DNA of 5,565 nt, from contig JAFDDW010000175.1 of NCBI GenBank assembly GCA_019310665.1, positions 1-5,565 of the forward strand. The letters run 5' to 3'. Positions 1-5,493 of the stretch are shown in pieces. Each line of letters opens with the position of its first letter. Positions within the stretch are counted from its first letter, which is position 1. Source of the DNA: Deltaproteobacteria bacterium. GTDB lineage: Bacteria > Desulfobacterota > Desulfobacteria > Desulfobacterales > JAFDCJ01. Both the position numbers and the translations under genes were made by a program. The notes beneath the pieces are model-generated. The model made no database searches. It was not told the origin of the DNA and was given only the letters and a program-made list of their open reading frames with translations.

Positions 1-762
1 GAAAATTTAGAACTCCTGGTCGTGCAGGACATCCTCAACAGTGAAACGGCCCAAATTGCCGATGTCGTCCTGCCGGGAGCGCCCTTAAGTGAAAAACAGG
101 GCTCCGTCACAAACCTCGAGGGCCGAATTCAATCTTTTCTACCGGTGGTAACCCCTCCGGGAAAAGCTCGACCGGATTGGCAAATCCTTGATCTTCTGGC
201 TGCCGGACTGAGCAAAAGCGAACCTTATGGGTCCCTTGAAAAAATCAGGGCCGAAATTCGCAAACTCGTGCCCATGTATGCATCGCTGAATGGCCAAAAT
301 CAGGATTGGATAAAACCGATCAGCGGCAAAGCCCTTTTTAAGGACCCGGGCGCAGAGGGATTAATTTCATTTTATCCGGTGGTTTCCACCGAAGATGAAC
401 CCGCTGACAATGACTTTCCATTTACCGCCATTATCGGATCGCTGCGATTCCATCTGGGAAGCGGCACAAGGACCCAGGCATCGGATCGAATTCAGGAATT
501 TGATTTGGCCGGCCAGTTGGAAGTTTCGGCCCCGGTCGGTGCAAGCCTCGATTTAAAGGATGATGACACCGTTGTTGTCACCTCAAAATCTGGCAGTGTC
601 ACGAGAGGAATCCGAATAGAAAAGGGATTGGGGGCAAATCACATTTTTGTACCGACCGGTTTTAACGGTAATGAGGCCATGAATCTATTGGCGCTGTCCG
701 ATATAACCAAACCCGGATCTCCGGGTTGGAAAACATGCAGGGTCAAAATAGAAAAGGCGTAA
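1..762 (+). CDS. Molybdopterin oxidoreductase, NuoG / formate dehydrogenase alpha type, C-terminal part (5' end outside window)
   Basis: The frame is open from base 1 with no start in view and ends at TAA 760-762, giving 253 visible residues. Near the beginning is the conserved molybdopterin-oxidoreductase stretch ADVVLPGAPLSEKQGSVTN (visible residues 20-38) followed by EGRIQ; it belongs to the fold that cradles the bis-MGD cofactor. The last ~115 residues (from about 139) look like the C-terminal molydopterin dinucleotide-binding beta-barrel, with RFHLGSGTRT at 149-158 in the place where NuoG and formate dehydrogenases have (Y/W)H(S/T)GT(M/L)(T/S)R. The domain runs to the stop, so the C-terminus appears complete. 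Ligands for iron-sulfur clusters and the catalytic Cys/Sec of a formate dehydrogenase would lie upstream, so I cannot choose between a NuoG-like structural subunit and a formate dehydrogenase. The next gene encodes a NuoE homologue, which fits either a NuoEFG-like complex or an NAD-linked formate dehydrogenase. The superfamily call is confident; the exact role is not. Confidence 0.85.
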   Translation, partial: ENLELLVVQDILNSETAQIADVVLPGAPLSEKQGSVTNLEGRIQSFLPVVTPPGKARPDWQILDLLAAGLSKSEPYGSLEKIRAEIRKLVPMYASLNGQNQDWIKPISGKALFKDPGAEGLISFYPVVSTEDEPADNDFPFTAIIGSLRFHLGSGTRTQASDRIQEFDLAGQLEVSAPVGASLDLKDDDTVVVTSKSGSVTRGIRIEKGLGANHIFVPTGFNGNEAMNLLALSDITKPGSPGWKTCRVKIEKA

Positions 763-786
763 GGCGCAGGGCATAGGGCGCACGGC
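756..786 (+). repeat. Heptamer tandem array GGCNYAN, left (direct) arm
   Basis: Four consecutive 7-bp units, GGCGTAA, GGCGCAG, GGCATAG and GGCGCAC, followed by a partial GGC. The first unit overlaps the TAA stop of the molybdopterin oxidoreductase gene, so the array begins inside the coding end. The last two units plus GGC (770-786) can pair with 833-849 with 15 of 17 positions matching. Seen directly in the sequence; function unknown. Confidence 0.7.
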
Positions 787-821
787 CTTTGATGAAAAAA
801 TTGAGCACTCATCAGAAATCC

Positions 822-849
822 TTGAGCCTTGCGCCGTGAGCCCTAAGCC
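822..849 (-). repeat. Heptamer tandem array GGCNYAN, right (inverted) arm
   Basis: Read on the minus strand from 849 to 822 this is GGCTTAG, GGCTCAC, GGCGCAA, GGCTCAA: four units of the same GGCNYAN heptamer as at 756-786, in opposite orientation. With the left arm it forms an imperfect long stem (770-786 with 833-849, two mismatches) enclosing 46 nt. That loop holds a smaller perfect pair TGATGA (790-795) / TCATCA (809-814). There is no T-run after the stem, so it is not a canonical intrinsic terminator. It resembles a dispersed intergenic palindromic repeat; whether it is repeated elsewhere in the genome cannot be seen here. Confidence 0.65.
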
Positions 850-923
850 ATTTAACCATCAGCACTTTAGAAGAGAGATCACCAAGATCTGATAATTTAA
901 TCATTTAACGTTGAGGCACCCGC

Positions 924-1406
924 ATGCAACCACCTGAAATCGATCTGACAAAACTCGATGCCATCATTGATCGACACAAAATCGGAAAATGGGAACTGAT
1001 CCCCTTGCTCCAGGATGTGCAGGAGACGTTTGGTTATGTTCCCCCGGAGACCATCGAACCGATCGCCGAAGCGCTGAATCTGTTTCCGGCCCAGGTCCAG
1101 GGGGTCATCACATTTTACTCGGGGTTTTCATTGAAGCCCAAGGGTAAATACGTATGCCGGGTGTGCCGGGGAACCGCCTGTCATGTCAAGGGCAGTCGCA
1201 GCATCCTGCGACTGATGAAACATGAGCTGGGCCTGGAAGAAGGCGAGACCAGCCCGGATTACCAGTTCACCCTGGAAACCGTGGCCTGCCTGGGCGCCTG
1301 CTTTCTGGCACCGACCATGATGATCAACCGCGATTATTTCGGTAAGCTTTCCCCGACCAAAATGACCAGTGTTCTGGGAGAGTATCGCAAAAAAGAAAGT
1401 GAGTAA
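924..1406 (+). CDS. NuoE-like thioredoxin-fold [2Fe-2S] subunit (24 kDa family; HydC/HndA/StnC-like)
   Basis: 160 residues, a normal length for NuoE. The N-terminal helical half includes ELIPLLQDVQETFGYVP (24-40), the usual LxxLQ-x-xxGYLP signature, and VQGVITFYSGFSLKPKGKY (58-76). The [2Fe-2S] ligands are predicted as C81 and C86 (CRGTAC) and C122 and C126 (CLGAC), the standard Cx4C...Cx3C pattern of the family. An additional cysteine, C78, sits just ahead of the first pair. The ATG at 924 is preceded by TTGAGG (911-916) with 7-nt spacing and gives the expected N-terminus. In NADH-dependent flavoenzyme complexes this subunit docks on NuoF/HydB and carries one [2Fe-2S] cluster near FMN. Its stop lies 2 bp before the start of the NuoF fusion gene, so the two are very likely co-translated partners. 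The 161-bp spacer upstream leaves open whether it shares a transcript with the molybdopterin gene. No membrane segment or signal peptide; cytoplasmic. Confidence 0.93.
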   Translation: MQPPEIDLTKLDAIIDRHKIGKWELIPLLQDVQETFGYVPPETIEPIAEALNLFPAQVQGVITFYSGFSLKPKGKYVCRVCRGTACHVKGSRSILRLMKHELGLEEGETSPDYQFTLETVACLGACFLAPTMMINRDYFGKLSPTKMTSVLGEYRKKESE

Positions 1407-1408
1407 AA

Positions 1409-4400
1409 ATGGAGAAGCTTTCATCCATCGGACAACTCGAGTGGTTCCGCAACAAGATTTTGTCCCGCAAGCAAGAGGGCATTATCGAAGTGCATGTGTG
1501 CATGACCGGCTGCCGCGCATACGGCGCCGCCGGAATCTTTGAAGCCTTGACCGACGAGGTAAAGAGCCAGGGACTTTCGAAACAGGTTGAAATCCGGGCC
1601 ACCGGCTGCCACGGATTCTGCGCCAAAGCCCCGGTTATCGCCATTGAGCCCATGGGGGTTCAATATCAGGAGGTAGAACCGAACGATGCCGGCGATATCG
1701 TCGTTAAGACTCTGAAACAAAACCAGTTAATCGACAGGCTGGCCTATCGCGCCCCCAAAACCTTCCAGCCGGTTTTTTACCGCAACCAGATTCCGTTTTA
1801 CGCCAAACAGGAGCGCCGGGTTCTGGCCAACTGCGGTCGGATCGATCCCACCAATATCGAGCATTACATCGCGGCCGGTGGCTATCAGGCCCTGGTCAAA
1901 GCCCTGTCGAAGATGGCCCCCGAACAGGTCATCGATGAAGTGCAGGCGGCCAAACTCAGGGGCCGGGGCGGCGCCGGTTTTCCCACCGCTCTGAAGTGGA
2001 AATTCGCCCGCCTGGCTGAAGGCCGGCCGAAATACATCGTGTGCAACGCCGATGAGGGGGATCCGGGAGCATTCATGGATCGGGCCATCTTAGAAGGCGA
2101 TCCCCACGCAGTGGTGGAAGGTATGCTGCTCGGCGCCTATGCCATGGGCAGCGAGTACGGGTTTATCTATGTTCGGGAGGAATATCCGATCGCCATCGAG
2201 CATTTGAATATCGCCATCGAGCAGGCCAACGAACTGGGGCTGTTGGGGGAGAATATTCTCGGCACCGGATTTAACCTGGATCTTTCACTGAGACTGGGAG
2301 CCGGTGCCTTCGTCTGTGGCGAAGAAACCGCCCTGATGGCCTCCATTGAAGGCCAGCGCGGGATGCCCCGGGCCCGACCGCCTTTTCCCGCTAAAGCGGG
2401 AATTGACGGCAAACCTACCAATATCAACAATGTGGAGACCTGGGCCAATGTCCCGCTGATTGTTAAAAACGGCGCCGGCTGGTACGGAGAGGTGGGCACC
2501 GAAGACAGCAAGGGCACCAAAATTTTTTCCCTGGCCGGCAAGGTCAACAACACCGGCCTGGTGGAAGTGCCCATCGGCGCCACCGTCAAGGAGGTAATTT
2601 TTGACATCGGCGGCGGCATCCCCAAGGGCCGGCAGTTTAAAGCGGTCCAGATGGGAGGGCCCGCCGGCGGCTGTGTACCCGCCCAGTTTTTAAATTTATC
2701 CATTGACTACGACACCGTCCAGCGCATCGGCGCCATCATGGGATCCGGCGGTATGGTGGTGATGGATGAAAACAACTGCATGGTGGAAATTGCGCGCTTC
2801 TTTTTGAGCTTTACCCAGTCGGAGTCCTGCGGAAAATGCGCTCCCTGCCGTCTGGGCACCACCCAGCTGTTGGAGATCCTCACCCGCATCACCCGCGGTG
2901 AAGGCCGCATGGAGGACATCGACACCATCCGCGATCTGGGGGAAACTTTGAGTGAGGCCTCTCTGTGCGGTCTCGGGCAGGCCTGCCCCAAGCCGGCCCT
3001 GTCGACCCTGAAATACTTTCTCAAAGAATACGAGGATCATATTAAGGAGCATCGTTGTGCCGGTGCGGTATGCGATTCCATGGTGATATCCGCCTGCCAG
3101 CATGCCTGTCCGGCCGGCATAGATGTGCCCAATTATGTGGCCGCCATTGCCGAAGGTGAATACGAAAAATCCGTTGAAATCATTCGCGAGCGCAATCCCT
3201 TTCCGGCGGTCTGCGGCCGCATCTGTATCCACCCCTGCGAGTATAAGTGCCGGCGGGGAGAACTCGATCAACCGGTGGCCATTCGGGCCTTAAAACGGGT
3301 GGCCTCGGATTGGTATTTCGAAAATATCGGACCCCAAAGAGATCCCTTTCCGATTACCCGCGAGGAAAAAGTTGCCATTGTCGGTGCCGGTCCGGCCGGT
3401 TTAACCTGCGCTTACTTCCTGGCCAAAATGGGTTTCAAGACCACGGTGTTCGAAGCCCAGTCCGTGGCCGGCGGCATGCTCGGCATCGCCGTCCCCGAGT
3501 TCCGGCTCCCGCGCCAGGTGATCGAAGAGGAGATTCAATACATTGAAAATTGCGGGGTGGAAATCCGCTACAACTCACCGATAGATGCCAAACACACATT
3601 CAACGACCTTCTCAAGGAAGGCTACAGTGCTGTTTTTATCGCCGCCGGGGCCCAGGCCAGCAAACACATCGGCATTCCCGGCGAAGACGAAGACCTCCAG
3701 GGTATTTACTATGGCCTGGATTTTTTGAGCAATATCCGCATGGGTCAAGAAGTGCCGCTGAGCGGCAAAACGGTGGTGATCGGCGGCGGGAACGTGGCCT
3801 TTGACGTGGCACGCACCGCGCTTCGGTCCGGTGCCCATGACGTGCAAATATTCTGTCTGGAACCCCGGGACGAAATGCCGGCCTGGGAAAAGGATGTCGA
3901 AGAAGCCATCGATGAAGGCATCGTTATTAACCCGGAGGCCTCACCGAGCAATATCACCCAGAAAGACGGGCGTGTCACAGGGATCGAATTCACCCACTGT
4001 GTCTGTGTCTTCGATGACGAAGGCTGCTTCAACCCCACCTGCGATCTGGAAGACAGCCGCCTGGTGGAAGCTGACAATATCATCATCTCCATCGGCCAGG
4101 CCGCCGACATGTCCTTTCTTTCGGCCGACAGCCAGTTGGAACGGGAACTCTGGGGCGCGCTGGTGGTCAATACGAATACCCTGGCCACCAATGTACCGGG
4201 AGTATTTGCCGGCGGCGACTTCACTACCGGACCGACATTTGTGATCCGGGCCATATCTTCCGGGAGGCGTGCGGCCATCGCCATCAACAAGCACCTCACC
4301 GGTGACGACAGCCCGGTATATATTCCGGATGAAAAATCCGTCCGGCACACGACCACCAAACTGGCCCTTGAAGAGGAAAGCACGGAAGACAAGCCCCGGA

Positions 4401-4540
4401 TCGAAGCAGAATTCGAAGACGCCAAGGAACGGGTGACTGATTTTAGGGAAGTTGAAAAAGGATTTACCGAGGCGGAGGCCTGTCGCGAAGCGACGCGTTG
4501 CCTCCGATGTGATCTTGAAAAAGAGGAGAACGGGATATGA
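1409..4540 (+). CDS. NuoF/HydB-type FMN-NADH subunit fused to GltD/NfnB-like FAD-NAD(P)H subunit
   Basis: 1043 residues, about a NuoF/HydB plus a GltD in length. Order: (a) thioredoxin-like [2Fe-2S] domain ~25-105 with C31/C35 and C67/C71; (b) NuoF core with NADH/FMN motif LRGRGGAGFPTALKWKF (183-199), CNADEGDPGAF (212-222) and complex I 51-kDa signature GAGAFVCGEETALMAS (297-312); (c) SLBB-like region ~370-425; (d) [4Fe-4S] site ESCGKCAPCRLG (472-483; C474, C477, C480) plus C520; (e) GltD-type N-terminal helical ferredoxin part with eight cysteines, C550, C555, C563, C567 and C602, C606, C610, C614, enough for two [4Fe-4S] clusters; (f) FAD Rossmann motif GAGPAGL (659-665); (g) second dinucleotide fold IGGGNVAFDVA (791-801); (h) FAD-closing AGGDFTTGPTFVIRAISSGR (934-953); (i) a tail with RCLRCD (1030-1035). 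The probable role is electron transfer between NADH, a second pyridine nucleotide or protein acceptor, and ferredoxin-like carriers, possibly by flavin-based bifurcation. The RBS is weak and the start is 2 bp after nuoE, so translation is probably coupled. The domain calls are firm; bifurcation and partner are inferred. Confidence 0.93.
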   Translation: MEKLSSIGQLEWFRNKILSRKQEGIIEVHVCMTGCRAYGAAGIFEALTDEVKSQGLSKQVEIRATGCHGFCAKAPVIAIEPMGVQYQEVEPNDAGDIVVKTLKQNQLIDRLAYRAPKTFQPVFYRNQIPFYAKQERRVLANCGRIDPTNIEHYIAAGGYQALVKALSKMAPEQVIDEVQAAKLRGRGGAGFPTALKWKFARLAEGRPKYIVCNADEGDPGAFMDRAILEGDPHAVVEGMLLGAYAMGSEYGFIYVREEYPIAIEHLNIAIEQANELGLLGENILGTGFNLDLSLRLGAGAFVCGEETALMASIEGQRGMPRARPPFPAKAGIDGKPTNINNVETWANVPLIVKNGAGWYGEVGTEDSKGTKIFSLAGKVNNTGLVEVPIGATVKEVIFDIGGGIPKGRQFKAVQMGGPAGGCVPAQFLNLSIDYDTVQRIGAIMGSGGMVVMDENNCMVEIARFFLSFTQSESCGKCAPCRLGTTQLLEILTRITRGEGRMEDIDTIRDLGETLSEASLCGLGQACPKPALSTLKYFLKEYEDHIKEHRCAGAVCDSMVISACQHACPAGIDVPNYVAAIAEGEYEKSVEIIRERNPFPAVCGRICIHPCEYKCRRGELDQPVAIRALKRVASDWYFENIGPQRDPFPITREEKVAIVGAGPAGLTCAYFLAKMGFKTTVFEAQSVAGGMLGIAVPEFRLPRQVIEEEIQYIENCGVEIRYNSPIDAKHTFNDLLKEGYSAVFIAAGAQASKHIGIPGEDEDLQGIYYGLDFLSNIRMGQEVPLSGKTVVIGGGNVAFDVARTALRSGAHDVQIFCLEPRDEMPAWEKDVEEAIDEGIVINPEASPSNITQKDGRVTGIEFTHCVCVFDDEGCFNPTCDLEDSRLVEADNIIISIGQAADMSFLSADSQLERELWGALVVNTNTLATNVPGVFAGGDFTTGPTFVIRAISSGRRAAIAINKHLTGDDSPVYIPDEKSVRHTTTKLALEEESTEDKPRIEAEFEDAKERVTDFREVEKGFTEAEACREATRCLRCDLEKEENGI

Positions 4541-5190
4541 TTCGATCCATCACCCAAAAAAAGCCGAATGAAGAAATCGATCGGCTTCTAAACGGTTTAA
4601 ACCGGATTTTCATTATCGGCTGTGGAACGTGTACGACGCTGACGCGCACCGGCGGTGAGCCTGAGGTTCGCAGCTTAAAGAAAAATCTTTCCGAGAAAGG
4701 CAAGATGATTACCGGAACCACAGTGGTGCCGGTGGCCTGCGATAATCTGAGCCGGGAAATTTTAAGTGATTTCGGAGAGCAGATTAACCAGGCCGATGCT
4801 CTGCTGATCACAAGCTGCGCTTTTGGTGTTCAAACCATTGCCCGCCAGCTCAAAAAGATGGTGGTGCCGGCGGTCAATACAATGTTTATCGGCAAAGAGA
4901 CAGCTTTTGGAACCTTTGATGAAATCTGTACCCAGTGCGGCACCTGCATCATCGGGGAGACCGGCGGCATTTGCCCGGTGACCAACTGCCACAAGGGCCT
5001 GGTCAACGGACCGTGCGGCGGAACCAATCACGGCAAATGTGAAATTGACGTCAACAAGGACTGTGTCTGGACCCTGATATATAACCGGCTCAAAGAACTG
5101 GGACGGCTTGATTCCATGCGCAAATACCAGAAACCCCGCAATCATCTGGGTGAGCCCAAACCGGGAAAATTAAAACTGGAAGCAAAATAA
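4537..5190 (+). CDS. metV: MetV, iron-sulfur partner of methylenetetrahydrofolate reductase (MTHFR C-terminal-like domain)
   Basis: 217 residues with twelve cysteines and no membrane segment. The second half carries the signature of the MTHFR_C/MetV family: CTQCGTC (131-137), GGICPVTNCHKGLVNGPCGG (143-162) and GKCEIDVNKDC (166-176). The N-terminal half resembles a Rossmann-like cluster-binding fold with CGTC (29-32), C68 in VACD and C94 in TSCAFGVQ; these four could hold one [4Fe-4S] cluster, and the C-terminal cysteines at least one more. In acetogens such as Moorella, MetV pairs with MetF and connects the flavin enzyme to its electron donor. The start ATG overlaps the preceding stop (ATGA) and has AGGAG (4524-4528) 8 nt upstream, so it is coupled to the NuoF::GltD fusion. 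metF follows after a 303-bp spacer containing a repeat element. Family assignment is firm; cluster count is inferred. Confidence 0.9.
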   Translation: MIRSITQKKPNEEIDRLLNGLNRIFIIGCGTCTTLTRTGGEPEVRSLKKNLSEKGKMITGTTVVPVACDNLSREILSDFGEQINQADALLITSCAFGVQTIARQLKKMVVPAVNTMFIGKETAFGTFDEICTQCGTCIIGETGGICPVTNCHKGLVNGPCGGTNHGKCEIDVNKDCVWTLIYNRLKELGRLDSMRKYQKPRNHLGEPKPGKLKLEAK

Positions 5191-5202
5191 AACAATGATT
5201 AC

Positions 5203-5232
5203 TTTCACCGCAGAGGCGCAAAGAGCGCAGAG
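5203..5232 (+). repeat. Left terminal inverted repeat, GCAGAG-rich
   Basis: Begins TTTCACCGC and continues with GCA(G/A)AG units spaced 8 and 9 bp apart (GCA at 5210, 5218 and 5227). It matches the reverse complement of 5405-5425 at 16 of 21 positions through 5212-5232. Confidence 0.6.
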
Positions 5233-5238
5233 AGATTT

Positions 5239-5273
5239 TTTTAGCTTTCCGCTGAGAGGGCGGAAAGCTAAAA
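5239..5273 (+). repeat. Perfect hairpin 1 (14-bp stem, loop TGAGAGG)
   Basis: TTTTAGCTTTCCGC (5239-5252) pairs fully with GCGGAAAGCTAAAA (5260-5273) around the loop TGAGAGG (5253-5259). The T-run precedes the stem and A residues end it, the reverse of an intrinsic terminator, so I do not call it one. The loop is the exact reverse complement of the hairpin 2 loop. Confidence 0.9.
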
Positions 5274-5360
5274 TCCTTAGCCCTGTGGGGCATGATGATA
5301 TTATAGTTAATAGCAGGAAGCCGATAGCGGTGCTTTATATTCAGCGAAGCTGATGAGTGC

Positions 5361-5395
5361 TTTTCCTTTGCCGTCCTCTCAACGGCAAAGGAAAA
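5361..5395 (+). repeat. Perfect hairpin 2 (14-bp stem, loop CCTCTCA)
   Basis: TTTTCCTTTGCCGT (5361-5374) pairs fully with ACGGCAAAGGAAAA (5382-5395) around the loop CCTCTCA (5375-5381). Its reverse complement aligns with hairpin 1 without gaps: 9 of 14 left-arm positions are identical, the loop is identical, and every stem difference is compensated on the other arm. Confidence 0.9.
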
Positions 5396-5404
5396 ATATA
5401 ATTA

Positions 5405-5444
5405 CTCTGCGGACTCTGCGTCTCGAGCGAAGCGGGCGGTAAAA
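5405..5444 (-). repeat. Right terminal inverted repeat, GCAGAG-rich
   Basis: On the minus strand it reads TTTTACCGC, then a 10-base insertion relative to the left end, then two 9-bp units ACGCAGAGT and CCGCAGAGT. It is the inverted partner of 5203-5232. Confidence 0.55.
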
Positions 5445-5450
5445 TCAAAA

Positions 5451-5456
5451 TATAAT
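5451..5456 (+). promoter_or_regulatory. Possible -10 box upstream of metF
   Basis: A perfect TATAAT lies 37 bp before the metF ATG, just outside the right end of the repeat element. No TTGACA-like -35 box is found 16-18 bp upstream, and the region is AT-rich, so this may be chance. A second TATAAT at 5397-5402 inside the element has the same weakness. If real, metF could be transcribed partly on its own despite being downstream of metV. Confidence 0.22.
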
Positions 5457-5493
5457 AACGCTCTTATCTAAATAATGATGAAAGGGTTTAAAA

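Larger units (their letters stand above)
5203..5444. mobile_element. MITE-like non-coding element with terminal inverted repeats and two nested hairpins
   Basis: The element fills most of the 303-bp metV-metF spacer. Its outer ends are TTTCACCGC (5203-5211) and, on the minus strand, TTTTACCGC (5444-5436). Inside these are a left arm at 5212-5232 and a right arm at 5405-5425 that match in inverted orientation at 16 of 21 positions; the right arm carries 10 extra bases before its ACCGC end. Each end is followed inward by a perfect 14-bp hairpin (5239-5273 and 5361-5395), leaving an 87-bp centre (5274-5360) with no convincing reading frame. There is no transposase, so any mobility would need one in trans. 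I saw no clear target-site duplication. CACCGCAGAGGCGCA-style GCAGAG-rich ends resemble dispersed repeats I recall from deltaproteobacterial and other genomes; copy number here is unknown. Confidence 0.6.

Noticed and set aside
770..849. Heptamer stem as an intrinsic terminator after the molybdopterin gene
   Set aside because: The stem is imperfect with a 46-nt loop, and it is followed by ATTTAACC rather than a T-run.
866..896. Promoter for nuoE with -35 TTTAGA and -10 GATAAT
   Set aside because: The -35 match is only 4 of 6 and the spacing is 19 bp in AT-rich sequence; not better than chance.
2167..3271. Minus-strand open frames opposite the NuoF core
   Set aside because: They are antisense to conserved cofactor motifs, show no family resemblance and have no convincing ribosome binding sites.
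3247..4244. Alternative + strand open frames within the GltD-like half, suggesting a possible frameshift
   Set aside because: The main frame is continuous across all FAD and dinucleotide motifs from 3361 to 4540; the others are Arg/Pro/Gly-rich shadows.
3745..4557. Long open frame of 270 codons on the minus strand
   Set aside because: It lies entirely opposite the well-supported FAD/NAD(P)H part of the fusion and the start of metV. It has Ser/Arg-rich composition, no recognisable domain, and is explained by codon bias of the + strand gene.
5239..5280. Hairpin 1 as an intrinsic terminator after metV
   Set aside because: The T-run is before the stem and the right arm ends in A residues followed by TCC; no U-tract follows on either strand.
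5203..5444. CRISPR array or riboswitch in the metV-metF spacer
   Set aside because: There are no regularly spaced identical repeats, and the pattern is palindromic with inverted ends; no known riboswitch core motif was recognised.
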